A stretch of DNA of 64,000 bases, from positions 8,246,001 to 8,310,000 of the forward strand of contig JBHGNT010000007.1 of NCBI GenBank assembly GCA_043228905.1, written 5' to 3'. Under the pieces are notes generated by a model. The model was not told where the DNA came from. It worked only from the letters and a program-made list of their open reading frames with translations, and searched no databases. Within the stretch, counting starts at the first letter, position 1. Every line of letters begins with the position of its first letter. Shown here in pieces: positions 30,441 to 41,503 of this stretch. This DNA comes from Azolla caroliniana. Its lineage: Eukaryota; Polypodiophyta. The translations under genes and the position numbers were made by a program.

Positions 30441-30570
30441 AGCTGGAGCTTGCATAGCCAAGCATATGATCATGAACGCATGATGCAAGGCAATACATGA
30501 CACGGCTCATGGCCTTCACATAGTAGATGTCCATGAGCTAGTGTGAGCAAGTTGAGTTTGATTCTCAACA

Positions 30571-31020
30571 AACATGATCAGACCGAAACGATTATCATTA
30601 GCTACAACAAATGCTTGGGTGGTGGAAGTTGAGGTTCATGCAAAGACGGAACACATTCAACTTCATTGCTACTAGCACATATATCACACAATGAAGGCCA
30701 AGTTCGGAAGCAATTTGAGGTCAAGCTATGACCATTTGCAAAGTCCGGGGGGGGGGGGGGGGGCATTCTACCATTTTTTTATTTTCATATATTATTAGTA
30801 TCTTTTCCTAACCGCCTTTTAATGGGCGTGATTCTTCACCCAACGATTGTCTTTTTTTACTTGTCCCTGGGTGAATAGAGCAAGAATTAAAACGGAGAAC
30901 CTGTACTCAACTTTATCTTACTTATTATGAAATGGGTGCAAAACCCTAGCGGATAACACAAGGTCGGCCACCGATTTGTGTAGCTATTTCCATTGCAATC
31001 ATGTTTTGGCTATACTTCCT
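30571..31020. other. Unassigned DNA with a G17 run
   Basis: No gene recognised. A run of 17 G lies at 30747-30763. The run could be a decayed polypurine tract or simple slippage. The flanks do not match the LTRs I identified. Confidence 0.5.
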
Positions 31021-31225
31021 AGTGCAGAAACAATTTCATAATTTTTTTATTTCAAACGTTTGGAGAAACTCCACCAATGAGTGTTTAGTTTGATTTTGCT
31101 TTCACGTGTATCCCCTAGAATATTTTAATAATGCTCCAACATTCTATTATCTTCTTTTAATTAATGCTTAATTTTATTTCCAAAAACATCAGGGAAATGG
31201 GGAAGCTTTTGGTTCACCCAACCCA
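31021..31225 (+). repeat. Dispersed repeat tail, copy 1
   Basis: The block around GAGTGTTTAGTTTGATTTTG, TATCCCCTAGAATA, TTAATAATG and AATGCTTAATTTTATTTCC recurs at 55760-55910, 56990-57075 and in each 879-bp unit. Elsewhere it follows a tRNA-Ser-like head, so it is probably the tail of a tRNA-derived dispersed family. Confidence 0.65.
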
Positions 31226-31246
31226 ACAATAGCTATCTGGTCGGAG

Positions 31247-31830
31247 CAATCAACTAATTCATGCAGAAACCAACCGTGGAGCACCTTTAGTGCGCGCACC
31301 GAATATTGAGGTATGTTAGCAACACTAAGGACCGGGGACTGTTATACCGATACGGTATAATCAAAAATCTAGTTGGATATACGAATGCTGACTAGGCTGG
31401 TGATGCGTCGGATCGACAATCAACTTTCGGATTCACGTTCTCTATTGGTAGCGCGGTTGTTGCGTGGAGCAGCAAGAAGCAACCAACAGTGGCTCTGTCG
31501 AGCACTGAGGCTGAGTACCGTGGAGCTACCGTTGCCACCTATGAAGCCATCTAACAGTGGCTACTGCAAGACCTCCGGATCAAAGTAACAACTCTGATCC
31601 CGATCTACTGTGACAACATGAGCAACATGCAACTGGCCAAGAACCCCGTGTTCCATGCTTGGACGAAGCACATAGAAGTGCATTATCACTTTGTGCGCGA
31701 GCGGGTCCTCAACGGTGAAGTAAAACTCTAGTATATCCGGACGGATCGACAGGTTGCCGACAAGTTGCAACATTTTGTAGAGATGCTTGGTCTTTAGCAT
31801 CTCGACATGCTGCACTTGAGGGGGAGAACC
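31247..31830 (+). pseudogene. Copia RT end and RNase H fragment (plus strand)
   Basis: Across frameshifts one can follow QFMQKP, YTNAD, AGDASDRQSTFG, VAWSSKKQPTVALSSTEAEYRGATVA, then CDNMSNMQLAKNPVFHAWTKH and VHYHFVRERVLNGEV, the end of Copia RNase H. TTGAGGGGGAGAA at 31815 is the expected polypurine-type tract after pol. It is followed by an LTR at 31896. Confidence 0.82.
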
Positions 31831-31895
31831 AAAACCGGAACAGAAACCGGGAAAGCAGGAAATGGCATCAGACAAGCAACCATAGAGAAGGAAAC

Positions 31896-32170
31896 GGTTG
31901 AGAGTCGAACTCAACTTCCATAGATAGGTTTCACACTAGCTCATGGACATGTTGGGCTAGTTTTGTAAATAGTAAAAAGGGCACTTGCCCTAGCTTAGTT
32001 GGTATATAAACCAACGCATTGTAAGTTAGGTACTGTTGGATGTTTTATGTTTGATGTATTAAAAGCTCTGCCTTAAAAGCTCTCTCTCTCCCTCTGTTGC
32101 CTCACACACACACACACTCTTAATCTTCTTCCGCTGCATTGCAATCACTCTTGCCTCCCATTCCGTTACA
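31896..32170 (+). repeat. Copia LTR shared by two internal regions
   Basis: The ~275-bp LTR starts GGTTGAGAGTCG (TGTTGAGAG in the related LTR at 40203) and ends CCGTTACA. Upstream is an RNase H end; downstream at 32171-32182 is a perfect TGGTATCAGAGC primer site and gag. So it is 3' LTR to one internal region and 5' LTR to the next. TATATAAACC near 32012 is a TATA candidate, and a CA repeat lies near 32103. Confidence 0.85.
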
Positions 32171-32271
32171 TGGTATCAGAGCGTGTGGTTACCTGATTAA
32201 GCCTATTCGACTGTGTTGTGCTGCACGCCGACGATCAACAGAACCAGCCTATCAACAGAGAAGAAATCACC

Positions 32272-32708
32272 ATGAATACTCAAATGGGAAGCGCTCTTCC
32301 TACCGAGAAGCTTGACACAACGAACTTTGCATCTTGGGAATACAAGATGCATCAATACCTTGTCGGACAAGGCTACTGGAGCTACATCGAAGGAGATCAC
32401 GAATTACAACCCAACCCAACACCCGTTGACTATCCCGCTTGGGAGCAAGCTGCAAGCCGTGTGGTGTATTGCCTTGCATCATGTGTTCATGATCATATGC
32501 TTGGCTACATTCAAGAGGCAAAAACGCCGAAGCAGGTGTGGGAAGACCTGAAGAAGATTTTCGCAGCCAATACGGCTGCACGAAAGCTCCAACTTCAACA
32601 GGAGCTGAACAATCCTTAACAAAGGGGCATGTCAATCAACAACTACACCTTAAAGATCAAGGTGTTGTGCGATGCGCTTGGATCGATCAATGTTAGCATT
32701 GACGACGA
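32272..32708 (+). pseudogene. Copia Gag N-terminal part (plus strand)
   Basis: The ATG at 32272 opens SALPTEKLDTTNFASWEYKM, GQGYWSYIEGDHE, CVHDHMLGYIQEAKTP and DLKKIFAANTAARKLQLQQE. A TAA at 32617 is followed by the continuing Gag sequence RGMSINNYTLKIKVLCDALG to 32708. There Gag breaks off into unrelated DNA. Confidence 0.88.
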
Positions 32709-34690
32709 AGGAATGGTTTTACCCTAGGCTTCACTCCCCACCCCAACAACACTTTTGGCATGCTTGGTGGGACGACCCTCCTTTGAGAAGAAGTCACATC
32801 TCCCTCCCTCTCCTCTCCATCACTAATCTCTCTCTCTCTCCTTTGTTGTGTGTTGTTACTATCTGTGTTAGAGAGAGTGGTTTTGTGCATAGACTCCCTG
32901 TATGGTGATCCGTTTTATTAAAGGTTCTTCATGTGCGTTGGGAATCGGGATCTAGAGATTTAGTGAGATGACTATCTTTTTGCTCTTCCCCCTATCTTTT
33001 GTGTGTTGTAATATGTCATTCTTCCTTTTTCCAGATCGACCCTTACTTTGATTTCAAGAAAGAAACCCTAATCTTTCTTGTGCTTAGATGTACTTATATT
33101 GTTCTCTCTCTATAGAAAGCAACTATCTGCAAAGGAAAGAGAACGATTCTGTGGATAGTTGGAAGTTTTGGCTTCTTCATTAGCGTTATCATTTTCACCA
33201 TAATCACCATCACCATCATCAAATACCCTCCTCGTCTGGATAGCAGCAACTCCTCTGGTGGGATGGGGGAGATTAAGGTATGTGGACTAGCAGCTCTGCC
33301 ATCACCGGTAGCAGATCGGTATGATGGCGGGAATATAAGTTACAATTTCTGTGTAAGGGGTTTGTCCTACATTAATCTTTCACTTAGATGACTGATCTGA
33401 TCATCCGAAAGTGGAGTAGAAATGGGAGCATGTCTCTCTCACAGCATAGATGGAATTACTAGTACTAATGAATATGACTGTGTTGCTTGTTGTGGCGAAT
33501 ATGATCCTTCTCGATGAAGACGAAGCAAATTTAAAGGGAAAGAAAGGAAGAGGCATTTATGGAGATACTCACTGCTGATCCCATCAAATCGATGAGTACA
33601 ATGCCACTACCCTCTCGATCATCATAGATACTATTAAGGCTCAATATGGTTGCTTTGTTAGCAGACCTTCGAAGTTTGATTTTTCATAAAAGAAGTCCAA
33701 GAAGCACTGCGGCGAGAAGCAGTAGTTCAAGCCGCTATAGCCATTCGAGCGACGACCGAACAATGGCCGAGTAGTGGTTAGACAATGCCCGAATGGACAA
33801 GCCCAAATAGCGGCGGCTTATGGCCGAAGGGCAGTAGCCGATAGTGGCGGAGTGGTGGCCAGATAGTGGTCAAATGGTGGCTGGACAGTGGCCGAATGGT
33901 AGTGCCGATTGGTCAGACAATGGCCTACAACGAACGAGATGTGCTACCAAGAGCATGGGCGAGAGTACGACCGAGAAGACAGTCGAGACGCATGGCCGAG
34001 ATGCGTGGCCGAGAAGTGCGGGCGAGAGTACGGCCAAGACGAGACGCGTGGCCGAGAGTACAGCTGAGACGAGCGGCCGAGACGCGTGGCCAAGAGTACG
34101 ACCAAGACGCAGAGTACGGCCAAGTGATGGCGGAAAAATGACGGCCAAGGCGCGCGGCGAAAAGCATAGCCAAGACGCGCCGCCACCCAAGAGAGACGAC
34201 CAATAACCCAGACGAGAAAAACCAGACACTGGCCGAACAAACACAAACACGACCATCGACGACTTAGCCGACCGAACTGAGAGATGGTCGTCGGACAGTC
34301 CGTGACGGCGACGGTCGTTAGATGGCCAACGGACAGGCACGACCGACGGCCGACGAACAGAAACGACTTTGACGGACACAGAAACAGACTTAGACGAAGA
34401 CAAAGTAGAGAGAGAGCTTCACTGAGCTCTGCCATGGCTTCGACAGGATCATCCAATCCAACAAGGCCAAGAAGAATGAAGAAGAAATGAAGGAAGCAGA
34501 AGAAGATGATGACAACAACGATACAGAAGAAGACGAAGATAGAAGATGAATAAGAAGAAGAAATAGAAGCAATAGAGAAGAATCAAAGACGAAATCAGGA
34601 AGCACACAGAAGGAGAAAGGGTAAAGAAAAGAGAAACAAAGACAGAAACGAGGAAGCATAGAAAAGGAAGAAGAAGAAAGAGAGTGGAGG
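32709..34690. other. 2-kb foreign block inside the plus-strand Copia
   Basis: It separates Gag from the protease of the same element. The left half (to ~33670) is CT-rich and intron-like with one possible exon. The right half (33750-34480) is a degenerate GGCCGA/GACGCG-rich stretch open in several frames, then A-rich purine DNA. Long frames there are low-complexity and not convincing. No transposon ends recognised. Confidence 0.55.
33116..33277 (+). other. Possible captured host exon encoding a membrane anchor
   Basis: A 162-bp stretch is preceded by CTCTCTCTATAG (acceptor-like) and followed by GTATGT (consensus donor). It is open in phase 0 for exactly 54 codons. The peptide starts basic (KGKRT), has a ~22-residue hydrophobic helix (ILWIVGSFGFFISVIIF and on), and ends in a polar stem with PPRLDSSNSSGG. 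This resembles a type II signal anchor, such as those of Golgi enzymes, but no specific gene is recognised. Confidence 0.35.
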
Positions 34691-34699
34691 GTATAAGCA

Positions 34700-35421
34700 A
34701 AAATTTCAATCATGCGAGAGCATGATGCCATACGACTATGACTATGTTCATAATGAACTACGAAGCACACTCAATGTCCACACTTGCATCAACTACCGAT
34801 TACACTTCGAACAACGTATGGTTTGTCGATTCGGGAGCATCCAATCACATGATGTCCCATGAAGATTGGTTTTGGGAACTACGGAAGCTCGAACATTCCG
34901 GATATGTCGAAATAGGAGATGACACAACTCATCCAATACAACATATCGGGAATGTCCCATTCGGAAACGACGACAAACAGACCTACCTCAAGAACGTGTT
35001 GCATGTCCCCACCATTACGAAAAACCTACTCTCGGTTGGCCAGATTGTCGAACAAGGAATGCAAGTACGCTTCAATAACAATGGCTGCTTCATCGAAAAA
35101 GGCGATCAAGTCATACCTCACGGCCGTGGTGAAGGCTGTATGTTCATCCTCGAATCGAGCGAGGTAAAGTCGGCCATGTTTGCAAAGGTCTAGAAAGGTG
35201 AAACCGATTTGAAACTGTGGCACAAGAGAATCGGCCACATCAATCTCCAAAAGCCCCAGAACATGCAATCGAAAGGAGTCGTAATCGGACTCCCGAACTT
35301 TACGGCGAAGGAGATTACAGGCGTATGTGAAGCATGTCAGTTCGGAAAGCAACGCCTTCACCCATTTCCTAAAGAGCGGAATGTGAGCAAAGGAATCCTG
35401 GATGTCGTACATTCAGATGTG
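34700..35421 (+). pseudogene. Copia protease, GAG-pre-integrase and integrase start (plus strand)
   Basis: VWFVDSGASNHMMSHEDWF carries an intact DSGAS protease site. KNVLHVPTITKNLLSVGQ and a stop near 35191 follow, then LWHKRIGHINLQKPQN, CEACQFGKQRLHPF and DVVHSDV. The integrase core is cut right after the first catalytic Asp by the LTR of Gypsy-2 at 35422. Confidence 0.9.
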
Positions 35422-35912
35422 TGTTGTCCATGGGAGAAAAAGATAAATTAGTTAGATGTAATACGCCGGTAGGTAAGGCTAGTAGGTGAGGAAGGTAGAG
35501 TTTAGGAAAACGCCGAGTTTCGAGCCTCACAATCAGCCGACGGCTCGGTTCTGTATGAAGAAAAAGTATATAAACCGAGGTTTGCGTACCTCGGCTGAAG
35601 GAGAGATATCTAGAGTATAGGCGAGGTCATTTTCATAGTTAGAGGAGCTTTGTAAGGTCACCGGCCGGGAGCCGTGTCTTGTAATCGTCGATAATTGTTT
35701 GTAGTAATACATATCTATTAGCTCTTATTGTTTTCATCTGTGTTCCTTTGTTCCTACGATCTCAACTATGTACGCCCTCGGGTTATATTCCGGGTATGCT
35801 CTCTGTTCGCTTCCCCTAACGACGCCTCCGTGTACAAGTCTTCAAGTTACACTTCCCTTGATACTGATAGCCTGTAGGCCTATCGAAGGTGTTTCGAAAG
35901 GAACGGATAACA
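35422..35912 (+). repeat. Gypsy-2 5' LTR
   Basis: About 491 bp, starting TGTTGTCCATGGG and ending GGATAACA, with TGTT/AACA inverted ends. The internal sequence then has TTTGGCACGCCCGG two bases later as primer site; I cannot assign the tRNA safely. TATATAAACC near 35568 is a good TATA box. Confidence 0.8.
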
Positions 35913-36127
35913 CAATTTGGCACGCCCGGTTACAGCTGTGAGATCACAGCGAACTATGTTGAAGGCAACCTTCAGCCGCCATTACGGTGCCCAATCGCAC
36001 CACGCGGTCTCGACCACCTGCCCGACGCCTTGAGCCAGTCGAAGGAACTTCCGACTCGGCGGTCACGAACAAGTTTTTCCAAGAAATATCGGAGGCTCAC
36101 CAGTTGCAATCCTCGCCACCAGATACT

Positions 36128-37501
36128 TGATCGCGAGTTGATTCCACACCAACCTCTCCACCAAGCCCTCTTGAGGTCACCCAACCTGACCCTAACCCTT
36201 TTCCGGTTTTACCGGAAGATCCAGATTTCGATACCATACCGTATCCTTACCCACGATACACCGACGGCCCCGATGTGGAGTCGCACATCCGTGCCTTTGT
36301 GTCCACCTGGCAAGCCAACCACTCAACGCAACGACTCTCGCCTGCCGAAATCGATGCCTCAAAAATCGTCGAGTTTACGCTATCCCTCAATGGACTAGCT
36401 ACACGATGGTATTTTCGCCGCGCCGCAGGGGAGGTTACCACCTTCCAAGACGTTTGCACGAAGTTCCTATAACTTTTCCATCGCGAGGTGCCCAAATGAG
36501 AACTGCTCCGACAGTTCTTTTCCATGAGCCAAGAACCGCACGAGATGGTCACACAATTCACGATCCGGTTCCAGGATCTCTACAAACAAGTGGCTGACGA
36601 TGTCTCTGCACAACACATGCCGGACACATTCCTGTCCAGCTTACAGGAACCTCTACGGACGACTCTCGCACTTACTAATTTTGCCAACCAAACGATCGAG
36701 CAAGTCATAGCGCGTGTCCTCGCCCTCGATCGGACACAACAAAGCACGGCTTTTTCTATGAGTTCACTACAAAGCGTCCTTCCCCAAGAAGACAATCGCT
36801 TCTGCCAAGCCCTCCAATGCACAGTTTGCTCGAGATCGGGCCATCTGGCCCTCGAATGTCCTCACTGGCCACAATGTCCGCTCTGCCAGTCCCGATCTCA
36901 CACTGCCCGGTTCGCCAAATCGAGCCCAGGGATACATACTCTCGTCAGGACGAGCGACTATCCTACCAGAACTAGGATAACGAACGACCCCGATCACCAG
37001 ATAGGCGGCGCTGTGACGAGGATTACTGTCGAGACGACGACCGTTACCGAAATGACAACCGATGGAGATCAGACGACCGCCATGATCGCTATTGCGATGA
37101 CCAGTACCAGGCAAACGACGATTATGATTGGTATGACAATGATCGGGATGACCGATACAATCAGAGAAATTCCTGTAACGATTGGCGCAACTCTCACCGA
37201 GGATCGCGCAACAACAAAAGGAATAACGACAACCGTCGTCAGAACCCCCCTCAAAATGAACCGCGCAGCTCGAACGCGCCTCGAACCAACCCACCAACAC
37301 ACGAGGCCGGGAATCAATCACAGCCCCCCCCCCCCCCCCCACACAGATCACACCAGCAACTCGGCCGCCGTTACTTGTTCCAAGTGCAACCAACCCGGTC
37401 ACTACGCTACGCAATGCCCAACAATAGACTGCGGAAAGGCTCCCACTGTGAATAACATTATGGACGACGTGCAAGACGTCACAACACACAGTAAAGCCTA
37501 G
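36128..37501 (+). pseudogene. Gypsy-2 Gag
   Basis: The Gag domain begins around VESHIRAFVSTWQAN and continues through LSLNGLATRWYFRRA. Two stops (near 36473 and 36497) are followed by an open frame with FFSMSQEPHEMVTQFTIRFQ. Two normal CX2CX4HX4C knuckles are CTVCSRSGHLALEC and CSKCNQPGHYATQC, with a decayed third (CPLCQSRSHTARF). A Thr/Ile/Asp-rich stretch (residues ~170-240) replaces the usual basic linker, and its base pattern suggests a frameshifted Arg/Asp-rich repeat. A run of 17 C at 37324-37340 lies before the last knuckle. Confidence 0.85.
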
Positions 37502-37509
37502 GCCACTTC

Positions 37510-38240
37510 ATGGCAAGTACAGGATGAAGTCTGGCAAGCAGCCAAAGAATGGATTGATACGACCAACAAAAACAATGTGGTGCGGATGCAAACAGAAATG
37601 CGAGACACGACCATCGGAGCACCACAGTCCTCGACACCATCCATGTCGACAGAAGATGACCAGTTGTGGGACGCCCTTACTAGTTCCAGGATCTCGCTGT
37701 CTCTCCATAAACTCTTACCACTCATGCCGCGTTCTCGGGATACTGTGGCTACACTCAAGGCCAACACCAATTCAGCTGCGCCACTTGTGCACCTGACCGA
37801 GTCAGGAAGGGGTCCACCCCTCATGGATTCTCAGAATCCAGCCATAAAAATTATGATTAAAGGATGGGACCTGCACAGGTGCATAATCGACGGCGGCTCT
37901 AGCGTGAATGTCATCAGCGAGGCTACCTGTCATAAACTCGGCTTGAATCAATGGGAACCTTGCCCCTTTTGGCTTCGGATGGCCGATACACGATCGGTTC
38001 GCCCATCGAATTAATCCGCCACCTCGACTTTACTCTAAGAGGCCACATGTTCACTATCTCGGCCGTTGTATTACGACTCGAAGCACAGGGCGCCTACCCA
38101 ATGTTACTTGGAAGACCATGGTTGCGCATAACAAATATCAAACAGCATTGGCAGCGCAACATGATCTCGTTTCGCCGAGGAAAGACCAAGGTCCGGATCA
38201 TAACTGAAGAACGCATAGCCACGCCGCACAACACCGGAAT
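37510..38240 (+). pseudogene. Gypsy-2 protease
   Basis: CIIDGGSSVNVISEATCHKL carries a DGGSS active-site motif seen in some plant Gypsy proteases in place of DTGAS. One frameshift near 37990-38010 leads to the rest (DFTLRGHMFTISAVVLRLE, YPMLLGRPWLR). It ends near FRRGKTKVRI. Confidence 0.82.
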
Positions 38241-39780
38241 GGGGTGTTTTTGTGGCAAAAGTAATGATGTTCGGATTGAAAATGGCGCCGACCACGTTCC
38301 AGCGCATCATCACCGAAATTTTTAACGAGTATATCGCGGCGTTGATGCAAGTCTTTCTCGATGACTTCTCCGTGTATGGCCAGCGACTGGAGCACATGAC
38401 CGAGTTACGTCTCTGTCTTGGTCGATGTCGCTAGGCTCGGTTAAGTTTAAACCCGGCAAAATGCGCGTTCTTGGTCACAAGCGGCAACCTACTTAGGCAC
38501 ATTGTCAGTCAAGAAGGTATCGCCATGGACCCGGATAAAGTACAAGCCATCCTAAACACCCCTGCACCCTCGAATGCAAAGGCACTCAACCGATTTCTAG
38601 GACAAATAAGATGGCACAGTCGGATGATACAGCACCTGGCCGATTTCTCGACACCACTACACACAGCGGTGCATCGACTTCCCTTTCAATGGACTTCAAT
38701 CGAGGACGAGGCTTACCAAGGTTTGAAATTAATGCTCTCGCATGCCCCAGTTGTACAACCCCCGATATGGTTGGAACCTTTTCACATCTTCGTGGACGCA
38801 TCAGATATACAGCCATCGGGAGCGCACTTATGCAATGCACGCCCCCAAATTGGTATCGACCAGTGTATTATGCTAGCCAACGTCTCTCGGCCGTGGAAAA
38901 GAACTATTCAACCACCGAATGAGAGGGCCCTCGGTATGATCTACAACATCAGTAAATTTTGGCATTACCTCTTAGGCCGAAAATTCACATTTCACGTCGA
39001 TCACTCGGCCCTCCTTTACCTGGTCAATAAACAAGCCCTGACAGGTCGCCTGGCTCGATGGATGCTCCTGTTACAAGAGTTTGATTTTCATATACAACAT
39101 CGACCCGGAGTCCAACACGTCGTCACTAACTACCTAAGCCGCCTGGAGTCAGGGGACCCTGCCGAGCCCACGTATGACGATTTACCAGATGCCGGCCTAT
39201 TTAATCTCACAACACTGCCAGACAACAAAGAAGATGAATGGATCACAGAGATGACCCATTTCCTTAGTACTGGCCTGCCTCCCGACCACATGCCCCTTGA
39301 TGCATGGAAACGACTCGCGGTACGAATCCAAAACTTTTGTCTTGTTCCCGACATCCTCTACCACAAAGGCTCAGATGGAATATGGTGTCGGGTAATTCGA
39401 CAATTCGAGAAGAAGGCCATCCCCCAAGAGGCCCACCTAGGAATCGCCGGTGGACACTACGCTGGAGAGTCCACGACAAGGAAAGTATGGCAAAGTGGGT
39501 TATGGTGGCCTACAACGAAAAAGGATGCCCATGAGTTCTGTCGGCAGTGTGACTTGTGCCAACGGTTGGGACAACCGATGGAACAAGCTCGGATGACACA
39601 CCAACCCATTCTTCCATTGGAACCATTTCAAAAATGGGGGTTAGATTTGGTGGGACCCTTTAAGCCAGCCGCGGCCCGAACTGGTAATAAGTATATCATC
39701 GTGGCCACAAACTACTGCACAAAATGGGTCGAGGCAAAGGCTTTACGAGACAACACAGCAGCATCCACGGCCAAATAAAG
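38241..39780 (+). pseudogene. Gypsy-2 RT remnant, RNase H and integrase N-terminal half
   Basis: Only the RT C-terminus remains: FGLKMAPTTFQRIITEIF and the catalytic VFLDDFSVYG. The N-terminal two thirds of RT are deleted. RNase H shows FHIFVDASD, a frameshifted middle and [19 protein letters not shown]. Integrase has H2C2 residues ([15 protein letters not shown] ... CRQCDLCQR) and the first catalytic Asp in [13 protein letters not shown] ends the frame at 39776-39778, and degraded core sequence (VSDQGGHF) continues to ~39905. Confidence 0.87.
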
Positions 39781-39905
39781 CTCGTTATGGATGCCCAATA
39801 AAGCTCGTTAGTGACCAAGGTGGGCACTTTATAAACCATATAATACACAAGCTTACGACACACTACGTGGTTGTACATAAGGAAAGTACACCACGAGTTC
39901 TGTCG

Positions 39906-40202
39906 GTATGTTTCTTGAATATTGAGATGTGGATACAATCAAAATATTAGAAAATTGCTTGAATGAGAAAGACTGCGACAAGAGATTTATTCATGTAAAT
40001 TATGTTGATATGTACCTTCATATTGTTGATTTTATTGAAAAAAATGGTTGTATAGCTAATAGTGAAATAGTTGGCAATCGCTATCATGAAATAGCTAAAA
40101 AAGCAAGTAAAAATAATTATGCAATAACAGTTAACACTAAATATAAAACAATAGACAAAAAGGTCAAGCCCGTGGCCATGCATCTACCTATGGATAGTAT
40201 TG
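39906..40202 (+). other. Unassigned AT-rich ORF between Gypsy-2 and a Copia LTR
   Basis: An open frame of about 90 codons without ATG (from 39929) is much more AT-rich than its neighbours. It reads as plausible protein (FIHVNYVDMYLHIVDF, ASKNNYAITVNTKYKTIDKK). The KYKTIDKKVKPV segment recalls the linker before RT in some Gypsy elements. Not otherwise recognised. Confidence 0.35.
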
Positions 40203-40372
40203 TGTTGAGAGTCGAACTCAACTTCCCATAGTAATAGGTTTCACACTAGCTCATGGTCATACTAGGCTGGTTTTGTAAATAGTAGAAAGGGCACTTGCCC
40301 TAGTTTAGTTGGTATTTAAACCAACCCCTTGTAACTTAGTTATTGTTGGAAGTATTTTGGTTAATGTAACAT
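40203..40372 (+). repeat. Partial Copia LTR
   Basis: TGTTGAGAGTCGAACTCAAC and the following ~150 bp match the LTR at 31896-32065. The match fades after GTAACTTAGTTATTGTTGGA. It may be the 3' LTR of the plus-strand Copia that Gypsy-2 entered. 40373-40500 holds nothing I recognise. Confidence 0.75.
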
Positions 40373-40500
40373 ACAATCTTTTATTGTTGTGATGTACGGT
40401 TGCCCTAAGATTATTGGATAAAATGACTTCTCTTGGACGAAGAAGTTTTGATCTACTGACACGTCCCCAATTATAACTTTAATATTGGGGCATGCACCAC

Positions 40501-41503
40501 TCAATCCGCCACGACCTCGATCATTGCTCTAACCTTCCAGCCATGGTTTCTTTCTATTGGCCATCTCCCGCGATTGTAGAAATCAGATGATAAGATGTTA
40601 ATCTTGGAGCCGTGGTTGATGAGTGCCACACACGGTTCCATCTGATCACCAATTCTAACTGGAGCCTCGGTTGTCACCCGAGACCAGTGTGTGCGGGTGT
40701 AATGACTTTTTCCCTCTTCATGACTACACTCTATGTTAGCACTTCGTACCCCAGCTAACAATACAATCTCCATATCTTCATCTTCCTCCTGTATCGTGAA
40801 GGTATTTACTCTACCCGTTTCTTCAATCACTTGTCTTTTTCTCCGAATCACATCAATGATCACTTCATGAAATTCCTTCTTCACAATCCCTAGTACTTCT
40901 TGGAGTGTTAACTCGACTTTACTATCAAGAATCCTAGATTCAAGCACATGCTTTAGGTCCGTGGATATTTCTATGTTGGAAGTGAGTTTGAATGACATGG
41001 TGACCTTCTGGTTACCCTTGTCTTCTTTCATCGCCTCCGCAGCAGCTGGTTCCGTTTCCCGTCTCGTTTGCTCTCGGGTCTCAGGTTTTCTTGAAGGTCC
41101 CGTTTATTCAGTTCTCCTTCTATTTTCTTCGATTGTCACTTCGTGGGCATTCACCCCTGTTATCTTTGTGATTGATGTGAGTGAATCTACTAGGTCATCC
41201 CACCCAGTACTATTCATGATTTTGTCGCCGGCCTTTCGTAAGTCCTGTGGTTAGACTCTTTTGTCAGTAGCGGACTTTATCACTTTTCCCCAGAATCCAG
41301 ATCCAATCTGGGGATCGTCGACCTTCAATCCGGAAGTAATCCAAAAGTACATTGCCTGAACATTCTTCGACTCTTCGTCCTCCATCATTTTCTTCATCCC
41401 ACCTTTGCCAAAGTTGGTTTTTAGGGGTTTTCGGGTCTCCAAGGAGTGGATTCTCCCATTTTGATAGAAGATAACATTTCTTTCTAATGCTTCCTTATGG
41501 CGT
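40501..41503 (-). pseudogene. Gypsy-3 protease and Gag end (old minus element)
   Basis: Downstream half of an old element interrupted at 41503. The frame to 41442 gives a Gag C-terminus (ETRKPLKTNFGKGG ... GLKVDDPQIGSGFWGK). 41031-40501 gives a protease-like region: RIGDQMEPCVALINHGSKIN, with NHGS at the position of the catalytic DTGS/DHGS motif, then YNRGRWPIERNHGW. The Asp-to-Asn change would inactivate it. The frame ends at the window-internal break at 40501. Confidence 0.75.

Larger units (their letters stand above)
27073..30570 (-). mobile_element. Minus-strand Copia, truncated in RNase H
   Basis: In element sense it starts with a short LTR piece (30570-30525, TGTTGAGAATC), followed after deletions by gag, protease, integrase, RT and RNase H. 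It breaks off at 27073 right after the LKDLG motif of RNase H, where the tRNA array starts. No 3' LTR is visible. Domain order PR-IN-RT-RH is typical of Ty1/Copia. Confidence 0.88.
35422..39905 (+). mobile_element. Gypsy-2: truncated Ty3/Gypsy inserted in Copia integrase
   Basis: The left LTR (35422-35912) and primer region are followed by gag, protease, a strongly deleted RT, RNase H and the integrase N-terminus and core start. Homology ends near 39905 with no right LTR. The host Copia does not resume, so a deletion removed the right end and the flank. Confidence 0.85.

Noticed and set aside
33844-34490. Overlapping frames of 90-177 codons on both strands.
   Set aside because: They come from GC-rich degenerate repeats with low-complexity translations, and no domain is visible.
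36767-37489. A 240-codon minus-strand frame.
   Set aside because: It is antisense to Gypsy-2 Gag and its zinc knuckles, which explain the sequence better.
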